A stretch of 64,000 nucleotides of DNA from WLWS01 sp965243105 (GTDB lineage: Bacteria > Pseudomonadota > Gammaproteobacteria > Eutrophobiales > Eutrophobiaceae), in the NCBI GenBank assembly GCA_965243105.1, contig CBDEUC010000002.1:248001-312000 (forward strand), read 5' to 3'. Positions 53,018 through 61,325 of this stretch are shown one piece after another (positions within the stretch are counted from its first letter, which is position 1; each line of letters opens with the position of its first letter). A model generated the notes under the pieces. That model ran no database searches and was not told the DNA's origin. It was given only the letters and a program-made list of their open reading frames with translations. The translations under genes and the position numbers were made by a program.

Positions 53018-54383
53018 AATACCCTATCATCGAGACTCTGCAGAGTTGTTCAATCTTGTCGCGGATGAACCCTGGAGTGTCTTCCTCGATAGCGGATACC
53101 ATGCTATTGACAGGGGAAGATATGACTTTATTTCGTCGAGGCCCTACAAGACCCTGGTGACCAGGGGCAGGGAGACGCGCATCACCGAAGCAGGAGATGA
53201 AAGGGTCTCCGAGCGCGATCCCTTCGAATTGCTGAAATCTTCTCTCGGGAAAAAAACATTTAACCTGACGGACCTGCCATTTTGTGGCGGGGCCATGGGG
53301 TATTTCGGCTACGATCTCGGCAGGCGTATTGAGCAACTGGCTGAGACTGCGAAGAATGACCTGAAAATGCCTGATATGGCGGTAGGTCTGTATGCATGGG
53401 TGGTTGTGGTTGATCATCATCGACGGCGATCGTGGTTAGTAGGACAGGAAAGATCTGAACTTTCAAACGCGGACTGGAACGAGCTGGAAAAATTATTTCA
53501 AACCGAGGGCGCGTCAAGATTAAAGCAGTACTCGGTTCGTTCATCGATAACACCGAATATGACCCGCGAAAGCTACGCCAGTGCCTTTGACCGAATAAAA
53601 AACTATATCCTCGATGGTGACTGCTACCAGGTTAATCTGACACAGCGATTCAATGTCCAGGTGCACGGTGACCCGTGGGATATATACCAGGCCCTGAGAG
53701 ACAGGAATCCAGCGCCATTTGCCGCCTACATGAATGTTCCCGGTTATGCTGTGCTGAGTTCATCACCCGAAAGGTTTATCAGCATTAACCATGGCAATGT
53801 TGAGACCAAACCCATAAAAGGAACAATACGCCGTGCATCCTATGCCAACGAGGACAAGGCACTTGCGGAGCAGTTGCTTGAAAGCGAAAAAGACAGGGCT
53901 GAAAACCTGATGATCGTTGACCTTATGCGCAATGACATCAGCAAAAACTGCGAGATTGGCACTGTTTCTGTACCGAAACTGTTTGCCCTTGAGAGTTATG
54001 CAACGGTGCATCACCTGGTGAGCACCGTCACAGGTCGATTACGCAGCGACAGGCACGCTCTTGATCTTCTGCGCGGTTGTTTTCCGGGTGGATCCATCAC
54101 CGGCGCACCGAAACTCAGGGCAATGCAAATTATTGAAGAGCTGGAGCCCACCAGGCGAAATATCTATTGCGGGTCTGTGGGTTATATTGGTTTTGACGGT
54201 AATGTAGATACCAACATTGCGATACGTACCATGGTGCAACATGAAGACCAGGTTTATTTCTGGGCCGGTGGTGGCATTGTCGCGGATTCTGAGGTTGATG
54301 CGGAATACCAGGAATGTTTTGAAAAAGCCGCGGCCATGATGAAATTATTCCAGGAAAACAGCCTGGCGGATGTGGGTAGTTAA
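52998..54383 (+). CDS. pabB: Aminodeoxychorismate synthase component I
   Basis: A 461-residue chorismate-using enzyme; with an amidotransferase it makes 4-amino-4-deoxychorismate for p-aminobenzoate, a precursor of folate and of the aryl part of methanopterin. The ATG at 52998 lies inside the previous gene. Conserved blocks are GDCYQVNLTQRF near 211, SSPERFISI near 255, ETKPIKGTIRR near 270, the MIVDLMRNDI block near 306 and FPGGSITGAPKLRAM near 358. Its place in the methanopterin cluster suggests dedication to that pathway. Confidence 0.93.
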   Translation: MSYRLTEIPYHRDSAELFNLVADEPWSVFLDSGYHAIDRGRYDFISSRPYKTLVTRGRETRITEAGDERVSERDPFELLKSSLGKKTFNLTDLPFCGGAMGYFGYDLGRRIEQLAETAKNDLKMPDMAVGLYAWVVVVDHHRRRSWLVGQERSELSNADWNELEKLFQTEGASRLKQYSVRSSITPNMTRESYASAFDRIKNYILDGDCYQVNLTQRFNVQVHGDPWDIYQALRDRNPAPFAAYMNVPGYAVLSSSPERFISINHGNVETKPIKGTIRRASYANEDKALAEQLLESEKDRAENLMIVDLMRNDISKNCEIGTVSVPKLFALESYATVHHLVSTVTGRLRSDRHALDLLRGCFPGGSITGAPKLRAMQIIEELEPTRRNIYCGSVGYIGFDGNVDTNIAIRTMVQHEDQVYFWAGGGIVADSEVDAEYQECFEKAAAMMKLFQENSLADVGS

Positions 54384-54987
54384 ACTGGGAGGGAGCCTGC
54401 AGCACTCCCGGCACCTGCAGATATGGCTTGAGACACTGACACGACAATTTGCAGGGGAAACCGTTATCGTGGCCGGTGGTGGCAAATATGCAGACGCGAT
54501 TCGGCAACAACATCAACAGGGAGAGTTGACTGAAGAAAAGGCCCATCACCTGGCAATTTGCGCAACAGAAAAATTTGCCGGGGACATGTGCCGGGCTTGC
54601 CCCACTCTCAGGCTGGCGGAAGACATTGAAGAACTGACTGATTGCCTGTCGGCCAACGAAGTACCCGTGTGGCTGCCTTCAAAGGTGCTTGGTGAGACTC
54701 CCGGTATTCCAAAAAACTGGGACTTCACTTCCGATTCAATTGCAGCCTGGCTGGCGCTGGAATTGAAGGCTGATGCGCTATTCCTGGTAAAGTCCGTAGC
54801 CCTGGGCACTCGTGATCCTGTGCTGGCCAGCCTGTCAAAGGCAGGACTGATCGATTGCAGCATGGAAAAACTCCAGGACATCGCGACGCTTCCCATCTAC
54901 TGGCTGGAAAAGGGGCAGGCACAGGAGTTCTCGAGCCTTGCTTCTCACCCGGGTCCTTATACTTTTCCCAGGCTCAATCTCACCTAG
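54370..54987 (+). CDS. Amino-acid-kinase-fold protein, MfnE-like
   Basis: A 205-residue kinase-fold protein starting VVKLGGSL, with the glycine motif VIVAGGGKYAD near 34 and DALFLVKSVALG near 136. MfnE of archaea, a kinase of the furan precursor in methanofuran synthesis, belongs to the same superfamily and length class. A matching role in making the methanofuran-type cofactor of Fhc and Fwd is therefore plausible. It overlaps pabB by 14 bases. Confidence 0.78.
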   Translation: MWVVKLGGSLQHSRHLQIWLETLTRQFAGETVIVAGGGKYADAIRQQHQQGELTEEKAHHLAICATEKFAGDMCRACPTLRLAEDIEELTDCLSANEVPVWLPSKVLGETPGIPKNWDFTSDSIAAWLALELKADALFLVKSVALGTRDPVLASLSKAGLIDCSMEKLQDIATLPIYWLEKGQAQEFSSLASHPGPYTFPRLNLT

Positions 54988-55014
54988 CTAAAGAGTTTTA
55001 TTTCTCCGCCGATA

Positions 55015-55070
55015 AAGTTTACAGCAGCCTGTCCCGGCAGTGCGTTGTCAAGCTTGCCGGTGTAAAACTT
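55015..55070 (+). repeat. Nested hairpin just upstream of the chemoreceptor gene
   Basis: AAGTTTACA (55015-55023) pairs with TGTAAAACTT (55061-55070) with one bulged base. Inside, CCGGCA (55034-55039) pairs with TGCCGG (55055-55060). The structure ends five bases before the ATG at 55076. No T-run follows, so it is not a simple terminator; a leader structure is possible. Confidence 0.45.
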
Positions 55071-55075
55071 AACCA

Positions 55076-56281
55076 ATGAGCGGATCTATCATGGGAAAAC
55101 TGATTCAAACCTTGTCTCTCAGCCGTCAAATGTATGTCCTTGCGGGGGTCAGTATCACCGGGCAGTTGGGAGCCCTGATCTATGTCTGGAGCATCGAGTC
55201 TTCGTCAAGCCTGCGTTCCGGGATGACTGTCATGCTTTTGCTATCAAGCCTTGTCGCGGCTGTCTGCGCTGCCTGTCTTGGCAGATTTAATGCAAAACGC
55301 GCAGAAACTATTGTAGGTGGACTGCACGCATTTGCGCAGGGTGACTTGAGTAAGAAAATTGATCTCAGGGGTAAAGATGAATTTGCCTGGATGTGCTGGG
55401 AATACACCTGTGCACGCAAGGGCTTTGGTGCAATGATTGAAAGCCTGAATTCAAGCGCCAACCAGCTTGCCAGCGCATCGGATGAGTTGTCCGAAGTGAG
55501 TGATAAGAGTACCGAGGGAGCAAGGCGACAACAGGCTGATGTTCAGCAGGTTGCTGCGGCCATGGAAGAAATGTCAGCAACGGTCATGGGTGTGGCCAAG
55601 AATGCCGGAAATGCAGCCACCGCTGCCGAGGAGGCCGATGCCCAGGCGACCCGGGGTTATGAAGTAGTAAAGGAAACAGTTCAAACAATCAATTCCCTGG
55701 CCGACGAGGTTACTTCTACGTCCAATGTCATTGAGATATTAAAAAATGACAGCATCAACATTGGCGTAGTGCTTGATGTCATTCGCGACATTGCGGAGCA
55801 AACCAACCTGCTGGCGCTGAATGCAGCTATTGAGGCAGCCAGGGCCGGCGAGCAGGGCAGGGGCTTCGCAGTCGTGGCAGATGAAGTGAGAACGCTTGCC
55901 AGCCGCACGCAGCAATCTACGCAGGAAATCCAGGGCATGATTGAAAAGCTTCAAGGTGGAGCCAGTGAGGCTGTGGTGGCAATGGAAAAGGGCAAGGAAA
56001 AAGTGAAACAAAGTGTCGAACAGGTTGAGAAGGCAGGCGAAGTTCTCGCGGCGATTAACTCCACTGTTGATACGATTTCAAATATGAATGCAGAGATAGC
56101 CCAGGCTGCCGAGCAACAGAGTACAACGACAGACGAAATAAATCGTAATATCTCAAATATTCACCTGGTTGCAGAAGAAAACACTGACCTGTCCGCGCAA
56201 ACGGCACAATCCGTCAATAATCTTGCGCATCTCGCAACGGAATTAAAAGAACAGTCTGGTAATTTTAGCCAGGAAGGTTGA
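55076..56281 (+). CDS. Methyl-accepting chemotaxis protein without periplasmic sensor domain
   Basis: A 401-residue chemoreceptor. Two hydrophobic helices (about 20-37 and 45-65) are separated by only a few residues, so no extracellular ligand domain fits. A HAMP-like segment (about 67-95) and the long coiled-coil signalling domain follow. The conserved hairpin tip is DVIRDIAEQTNLLALNAAIEAARAGEQGRGFAVVADEVR-type sequence near 232-270, with Glu/Gln-rich methylation helices on both sides. It could sense membrane, redox or cytoplasmic cues. An ATG at 55091 is an alternative start. No che genes adjoin. Confidence 0.88.
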   Translation: MSGSIMGKLIQTLSLSRQMYVLAGVSITGQLGALIYVWSIESSSSLRSGMTVMLLLSSLVAAVCAACLGRFNAKRAETIVGGLHAFAQGDLSKKIDLRGKDEFAWMCWEYTCARKGFGAMIESLNSSANQLASASDELSEVSDKSTEGARRQQADVQQVAAAMEEMSATVMGVAKNAGNAATAAEEADAQATRGYEVVKETVQTINSLADEVTSTSNVIEILKNDSINIGVVLDVIRDIAEQTNLLALNAAIEAARAGEQGRGFAVVADEVRTLASRTQQSTQEIQGMIEKLQGGASEAVVAMEKGKEKVKQSVEQVEKAGEVLAAINSTVDTISNMNAEIAQAAEQQSTTTDEINRNISNIHLVAEENTDLSAQTAQSVNNLAHLATELKEQSGNFSQEG

Positions 56282-56465
56282 GGTCCTGGTTAACTGTTTT
56301 CACCTTGACCTGTTTTACAACAGTTTTTGTGGTTGGAGAAACCACCAGGTTGTCTATCGCTTTCTCTGCAACTGGCAGTCCAAAATCCAGCGCGACGCGG
56401 TAGCAGTCAATCAGGCTAAGACTAACTTCGTCCTGCTCTTCGTGTTCCTTCACTAACTGCTTCAT
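56265..56465 (-). CDS. Small hypothetical protein downstream of nrdB
   Basis: A 66-residue acidic/neutral protein (MKQLVKEHEEQDEVSLSLID...). GGAG lies nine bases before its ATG, and it is on the same strand as nrdA-nrdB, separated from nrdB by a strong hairpin. It overlaps the chemoreceptor 3' end by 17 bases. No domain is recognised. A single Cys lies in SLIDCYRVALDFGLP. It could be a real small gene. Confidence 0.45.
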   Translation of the reverse strand: MKQLVKEHEEQDEVSLSLIDCYRVALDFGLPVAEKAIDNLVVSPTTKTVVKQVKVKTVNQDLNLPG

Positions 56466-56526
56466 ACTGCTTCACTCCAGGATTTTCCTCGCCTTCACTC
56501 ATTGAAGACGAGGTTTGAATAAGAAG

Positions 56527-56560
56527 GCCTGGTATCTGGAAGAGGCTGGAGATACCAGGC
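56527..56560 (-). terminator. Strong hairpin after nrdB
   Basis: GCCTGGTATCT (56527-56537) and AGATACCAGGC (56550-56560) are perfect 11-base inverted arms around a 12-base loop. Outer arms AAGAAGG (56521-56527) and CCTTCTT (56573-56579) could extend it by another fold. On the minus strand it is followed by CTTCTTATTC, a weak T-rich tail. It is probably the nrdAB terminator or a 3'-stabilising structure. Confidence 0.65.
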
Positions 56561-56612
56561 AATGGCCAAGTTCCTTCTTGGCTCCCCGCTAAGGCGGTAA
56601 AATCCTGTTGAC

Positions 56613-57884
56613 CTAGTCCCAGCTAAGTGCACCTCCAGTCTGGTACTCGGTCACCCTTGTTTCAAAAAAGTTCTTTTCTTTCTTCAGGTCCATGACCTCG
56701 CTCATCCACGGAAATGGATTGTCCGCGCCAGGATACTGCTCGGGTAATCCAATCTGGGCACAGCGCCGGTTTGCAATGAACTGCAGGTAATCCTCAAACA
56801 TATTTGCATTAAGACCAAGCACGCCTCTGGGCATGGTGTCATGGGCATATTTCGTTTCGAGTTCTACCGACTCACGAATCATGCTGACAATCTCCTGCTG
56901 AAACTCGTCGGTCCAAAGATGTGGATTTTCGATTTTTATCTGGTTGATGACATCAATGCCAAAATTCATGTGCATGGATTCATCGCGCAGGATGTATTGA
57001 AATTGCTCTGCACAACCGGTCATCTTGTTGCGACGTCCCATGGAGAGTACCTGGACGAATCCAACGTAGAAGAAGATCCCTTCAAATATCACGTAGAAGG
57101 CTATGAGGTCACGCAGGAGACGCTGGTCATCTTCCGGGGTACCGGTGTGAAAATTTGGATCCCCAAGGCTTTGTGTGAAGCGCATGGCCCAGGCGGCCTT
57201 ATCGTGAATAGCAGGTACCTCTCGATACATGTTAAAAACTTCGGCTTCATCAAGCCCCAGGGATTCGACACAATACTGGTAGGCATGGGTATGCAGGGCT
57301 TCTTCAAAAGCCTGCCTCAGCAGGTACTGCCGGCATTCAGGATTGGTAATGTGCCGGTAAACTGCCAATACCAGGTTATTTGCAACCAGGGAGTCTGCGG
57401 AGGCAAAAAAGCCCAGGTTGCGCTTGATAATCAGGCGCTCGTCCTCGGTAAGACCATTGGGGTCTTTCCAGAGTGATATATCGGCGTTCATGTTGACTTC
57501 CTGTGGCATCCAGTGATTGGCACAACCATCCAGGTATTTCTGCCACGCCCACTTGTATTTAAAGGGCACAAGCTGGTTCAGGTCAGCCCTGCAGTTAATC
57601 ATTTCCTTGTCATCAACACTGATACGTTCTGCACCAAAGGCGACTTCTTCAAGACCGGTTACACCGTGATTTTCCGGGTCAAGCTCGCCAGCAGGTTTTG
57701 TTTCAGGAACGGGGATCGCGGCAGGTGCCGGGGCAGCTGTCGACATGACTGAATTAGTGACTTCATCTTTTTCCATTTGAGCCAGGGTGTTATCCACGAC
57801 TGTCGGTTCCGGGGCAGCAGGCGCTGTCTCTTCTTTTGATGTCGTGCTCAAAGAGGCTATTGGATCATCCCAGTTTGGTAACAT
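56613..57884 (-). CDS. nrdB: Class Ia ribonucleotide reductase beta subunit
   Basis: A 423-residue ferritin-like subunit carrying the diiron-tyrosyl radical cofactor. An acidic, Pro/Ala-rich N-terminal extension of about 85 residues precedes the core. Iron ligands are seen in DPNGLTEDERLIIKRNLGFFASADSL (first Asp/Glu region), FEEALHTHAYQ near 185 and ILRDESMHMNFG near 290. The C-terminal tail ends FFETRVTEYQTGGALSWD, the peptide that docks to NrdA. It lies 42 bases after nrdA. Confidence 0.96.
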   Translation of the reverse strand: MLPNWDDPIASLSTTSKEETAPAAPEPTVVDNTLAQMEKDEVTNSVMSTAAPAPAAIPVPETKPAGELDPENHGVTGLEEVAFGAERISVDDKEMINCRADLNQLVPFKYKWAWQKYLDGCANHWMPQEVNMNADISLWKDPNGLTEDERLIIKRNLGFFASADSLVANNLVLAVYRHITNPECRQYLLRQAFEEALHTHAYQYCVESLGLDEAEVFNMYREVPAIHDKAAWAMRFTQSLGDPNFHTGTPEDDQRLLRDLIAFYVIFEGIFFYVGFVQVLSMGRRNKMTGCAEQFQYILRDESMHMNFGIDVINQIKIENPHLWTDEFQQEIVSMIRESVELETKYAHDTMPRGVLGLNANMFEDYLQFIANRRCAQIGLPEQYPGADNPFPWMSEVMDLKKEKNFFETRVTEYQTGGALSWD

Positions 57885-57926
57885 AAGCTATTTTCCCCTG
57901 TGATTGTTTGTATAGTATTTATTGAT

Positions 57927-60830
57927 TTACTGGCAGGCTTCGCAATCAGGATCGTCGATCGCACAGGCTTTCGGAGCAGCAGAGCCTACTTCCCTGTCAA
58001 CAGCCGCAAGCTTGTTTTCTCGACCGTCACTCAGGGTGCTTTTCTCCACGTGAGTTGCACCCATGCTGCGCAGGTAGTAAGTGGTTTTAAGTCCACGCAC
58101 CCAGGCCAGCTTGTAAAGATTGTCGAGCTTTTTGCCATCAGGCTCCGACATGTACAGGTTCAGTGACTGTCCCTGGTCGATCCACTTTTGTCTTCTCGAT
58201 GCTGCTTCAACAAGCCAGCGGGCATCCATTTCAAAAGCCGTGGCGTAAAGTTGCTTGAGGTCATCAGGAATACGGTCAATGGCCTGCACGCTACCGTCAA
58301 AGTACTTCAGGTCATTTACCATAACGTCATCCCACAGCTCCCGCTCTTTCAAATCGTGAACGAGATAGGGATTAACAACGGTGAACTCACCAGAAAGATT
58401 CGATTTAACAAACAGGTTCTGGTAGGTGGGCTCGATTGACTGTGTTACGCCACAAATATTTGAAATTGTCGCGGTGGGTGCAATCGCCATGCAGTTTGAA
58501 TTACGCATACCGTGTTTCTGCACCCTTTTTCTCAGGCTCTTCCAGTCCAGTGTCTGGCTGTCGTCTGCGTCCAGGTAACCGTCCCTTGCTTCCTTGAGGA
58601 TATTCATGGAATCGATAGGCAGGGTGCCATTACTCCAGAGTGAGCCCTGGAAAGTAGAATAAGCGCCTCTTTCTTCCGCCAGCAGTGAGGACGCGTGGAT
58701 GGCGTAATAGCTCACGGCCTCCATGCTTCGGTCAGCGAATTCGACCGCTTCCTGGGAGCTATAGGGAGTGCGTGTTTTATACAGTGCATCCTGGAAGCCC
58801 ATGACACCCATACCTACAGGCCTGTGTCGCAGGTTTGAGCGACGTGCCTGGGGTACGCTGTAGTAGTTGTAATCAATGACGTTATCAAGCATGCGCATGG
58901 CGGTGGTGATGGTGCGCTGGAGCTTTTCCATGTCCAGGCCATTCTCGTCCACGTGCTGCGCCAGGTTGACAGAGCCGAGATTACATACGGCTATCTCTTC
59001 ATCCGAAGTGTTCAGGGTGATTTCTGTACACAGGTTTGAAGAATGCACCACGCCAGCATGCTGCTGTGGTGAACGCAGGTTGCTTGGGTCCTTGAAGGTC
59101 ATCCAGGGGTGGCCTGTTTCATAAAGCATTGACAGCATTTTCCGCCACAGTTCTGTCGCTCGTATGGTCTTGAAGTTGGTGATTTCACCGCGCTCCGCCA
59201 TCGCTTCATACTCTACATAGCGTGCTTCAAAATCCTTGCCGTAGACCTCGTGAAGATCTGGTGCGTCATTTGGTGAAAACAATGTCCATGACTCATCCTC
59301 GCAGACACGTTTCATAAACAGGTCGGGAATCCAGTTGGCAGAATTCATATCATGGGTTCGACGACGGTCGTCACCGGTATTTTTACGAAGCTCCAGGAAC
59401 TCCTCGATATCGAGATGCCATGTTTCCAGGTAGGCACACATGGCGCCTTTACGCTTGCCGCCCTGGTTAACCGCCACCGCCGTATCGTTGGCCACCTTGA
59501 GAAAGGGAACGACTCCCTGTGACTTTCCATTGGTGCCCTTGATATGAGCACCCATTGCCCTGACCCGTGTCCAGTCGTTGCCAAGGCCTCCGGCAAATTT
59601 CGACAGCATGGCATCGTCCTTGATAGCGCTGAATATGCCGTCAAGGTCATCGGGTACCGTGCTTAGATAGCAGCTGGAAAGCTGTGGGCGCAAGGTGGCT
59701 GAATTGAACAGGGTGGGTGTCGAGCTCATAAAATCAAAGGAGGAAAGCAGGTTATAAAACTCGATAGCCCTTGTTTCTCGATCCAACTCGTTTATGGCCA
59801 GGCCCATGGCAACACGCATGAAAAAGGCCTGGGGTAATTCAAAGCGGATATCGTTTGAATGAATGAAATAACGGTCGTAGAGCGTTTGCAGCCCGAGGTA
59901 GGTAAACTGCTGATCTCTATCAGCTTTTAAGGCTTTTCCAAGACGGTCCAGGTCATATCGGGTGATTTCAGGATCCAGTAATTCCAGTTCGCTGCCTGCG
60001 TGAATATACTTCTTGAAGTAGTCAGCGTAGCGCGCTTCCATTTCCTGCTGGGTTGCTTCTGTAGGCTGTTCCTCTACAAAACTCAGGGCCTCGCGTCGTA
60101 AATTATCCAGCAGCAGCCTGGCAGCAACATAGGTATAGTTTGGCTCTTTCTCGATTAGCGTCCTGGCGCTCATGACCAGGGCAGGGTTTACATCGCTTTC
60201 CTTTACGCCATCAAAAAGATTTCTCAGGGCATCATCAATAATCAGGTGACCATCAATGTGCTCCAGTCCCTGGCAGGCCTCATTTACGATAGCTATCAGG
60301 CGACTCATGTCGAGGTGGCCGGTGGAGCCATCAGCGCGGGTGACGTTAATCACCTTGTCGGCTGTTGCTTCTGTGCTAAGTGGTTGTTCCAGCTTGGCTT
60401 TTTCGGCTCGTTCTTTTGCTCGCTCTTCACGATAGATTACGTATTCGCGGGCGACTTTTTGTTCGCCTGCACGCATCAGTGCCAGTTCCACCTGGTCCTG
60501 GATGTCTTCAATATGCACAGTGCCTCCGCCCGGCATACGTCGAGTCAGGGCACGATTAATCTGCTCGGTGAGGTTTTCAACAGTCTCGTGAACACGTGTT
60601 GAAGCGGCAGCTGTGCCTCCTTCAACTTCCAGGAAGGCTTTTGTCAGGGCTATGCTGATCTTGCTGGAATCGTAGCCGGTGACCTTGTTATTTCGTCTTA
60701 TAACCTTGTATTCACCAGGCTGATGGGTAGTGATTTCTGCGGTGCTTACTTCTACAGCTCCTTCCGTTGTTTTTAGTTCTGCTTCCGGTCCAATAACTGA
60801 CTCGGCAAATACTGCTTTTTCAACCTCCAT
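57927..60830 (-). CDS. nrdA: Class Ia ribonucleotide reductase alpha subunit
   Basis: A 967-residue catalytic subunit from the ATG at 60830, which has a strong AGGAGGGG site; the longer reading frame is untranslated leader. There are two N-terminal ATP-cone-like regions (about 40-140, KVIRRNNKVTGYDSSKIS, and about 160-250), as in Pseudomonas-type NrdA. The 10-stranded barrel follows with active-site Cys residues in SSCYLSTV, CNLGSVNL and the GIRNSNCMAIAPTATISN-type loop. The redox-active Cys pair sits at the C-terminus (CAIDDPDCEACQ). It reduces ribonucleoside diphosphates for DNA synthesis. Confidence 0.96.
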   Translation of the reverse strand: MEVEKAVFAESVIGPEAELKTTEGAVEVSTAEITTHQPGEYKVIRRNNKVTGYDSSKISIALTKAFLEVEGGTAAASTRVHETVENLTEQINRALTRRMPGGGTVHIEDIQDQVELALMRAGEQKVAREYVIYREERAKERAEKAKLEQPLSTEATADKVINVTRADGSTGHLDMSRLIAIVNEACQGLEHIDGHLIIDDALRNLFDGVKESDVNPALVMSARTLIEKEPNYTYVAARLLLDNLRREALSFVEEQPTEATQQEMEARYADYFKKYIHAGSELELLDPEITRYDLDRLGKALKADRDQQFTYLGLQTLYDRYFIHSNDIRFELPQAFFMRVAMGLAINELDRETRAIEFYNLLSSFDFMSSTPTLFNSATLRPQLSSCYLSTVPDDLDGIFSAIKDDAMLSKFAGGLGNDWTRVRAMGAHIKGTNGKSQGVVPFLKVANDTAVAVNQGGKRKGAMCAYLETWHLDIEEFLELRKNTGDDRRRTHDMNSANWIPDLFMKRVCEDESWTLFSPNDAPDLHEVYGKDFEARYVEYEAMAERGEITNFKTIRATELWRKMLSMLYETGHPWMTFKDPSNLRSPQQHAGVVHSSNLCTEITLNTSDEEIAVCNLGSVNLAQHVDENGLDMEKLQRTITTAMRMLDNVIDYNYYSVPQARRSNLRHRPVGMGVMGFQDALYKTRTPYSSQEAVEFADRSMEAVSYYAIHASSLLAEERGAYSTFQGSLWSNGTLPIDSMNILKEARDGYLDADDSQTLDWKSLRKRVQKHGMRNSNCMAIAPTATISNICGVTQSIEPTYQNLFVKSNLSGEFTVVNPYLVHDLKERELWDDVMVNDLKYFDGSVQAIDRIPDDLKQLYATAFEMDARWLVEAASRRQKWIDQGQSLNLYMSEPDGKKLDNLYKLAWVRGLKTTYYLRSMGATHVEKSTLSDGRENKLAAVDREVGSAAPKACAIDDPDCEACQ

Positions 60831-60917
60831 AACCCCTCCTGACAAAGGCAAAATACTGAATATTGTTGTTATCGAATTACAACTTAGAAACAAGATGAAC
60901 TTCTGTACGTAACGCAA

Positions 60918-60946
60918 ATTATTCCACCACTAGAAATTGTGGTCAA
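60918..60946 (-). promoter_or_regulatory. nrdA-nrdB promoter
   Basis: On the minus strand TTGACC (-35, 60941-60946) and AATAAT (-10, 60918-60923) are separated by exactly 17 bases. The NrdR box at 60927-60942 fills the spacer, so bound repressor would block RNA polymerase. The leader to the nrdA start is about 80 bases. Confidence 0.75.
60927..60942. promoter_or_regulatory. NrdR box 1
   Basis: CCACTAGAAATTGTGG is a 16-base imperfect palindrome close to the known NrdR consensus (ACACWATATATWGTGT). It overlaps the spacer of the predicted nrdA promoter. NrdR represses ribonucleotide reductase genes when dATP is high. Confidence 0.7.
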
Positions 60947-60958
60947 GTGCTATTTCAC

Positions 60959-60974
60959 CTACGACATGTTGTGG
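60959..60974. promoter_or_regulatory. NrdR box 2
   Basis: CTACGACATGTTGTGG is a weaker match to the NrdR consensus but lies exactly 32 bases from box 1, the three-helical-turn spacing typical of paired NrdR boxes. Confidence 0.6.
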
Positions 60975-61003
60975 AATTACTTGTTAAATACTAGCACAAA
61001 TCC

Positions 61004-61012
61004 TGTGGATAA
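61004..61012 (-). promoter_or_regulatory. DnaA box upstream of nrdA
   Basis: TGTGGATAA is the reverse complement of the perfect consensus DnaA box TTATCCACA. DnaA sites control nrdAB in E. coli, so a similar link of nucleotide supply to replication is likely here. The remainder of the 495-base gap to 61325 shows no gene; TATGAT near 61241 could be a -10 for lpdA. Confidence 0.6.
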
Positions 61013-61325
61013 CTTGAGGAAAAAAATGCCGGAAACAGCATATTTACAGGCAAATTTCCTATGTTTCAGCCACTTGCACGGTGCTGGTGACGGGCCAAAG
61101 ATACTGCCATGCGCCTGTGAAAATATGTGGGCCCGGTACAGGGGAATTAATGGCGTGTCGATGATGGCCTGGCAGGCCTTCATGTTACGAATTTGTTAAG
61201 GTCAATTTTTTTATGCAGAAATGCGGAGCGGGTGAATAGGGTATGATGTGATAAAACCGCGCCGATGCCGGTGAACGGGGCGCAAGATAAAACAACCAAG
61301 CGAGATACGGGGATTAAACGAATAG

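Noticed and set aside
56841..57476. Plus-strand open frame of 211 codons
   Set aside because: Antisense to nrdB, which is conserved over the whole stretch.
60939..61199. Open frame of 86 codons upstream of lpdA
   Set aside because: It runs through the NrdR boxes and DnaA box and has no ribosome site or domain, so it is treated as regulatory DNA.
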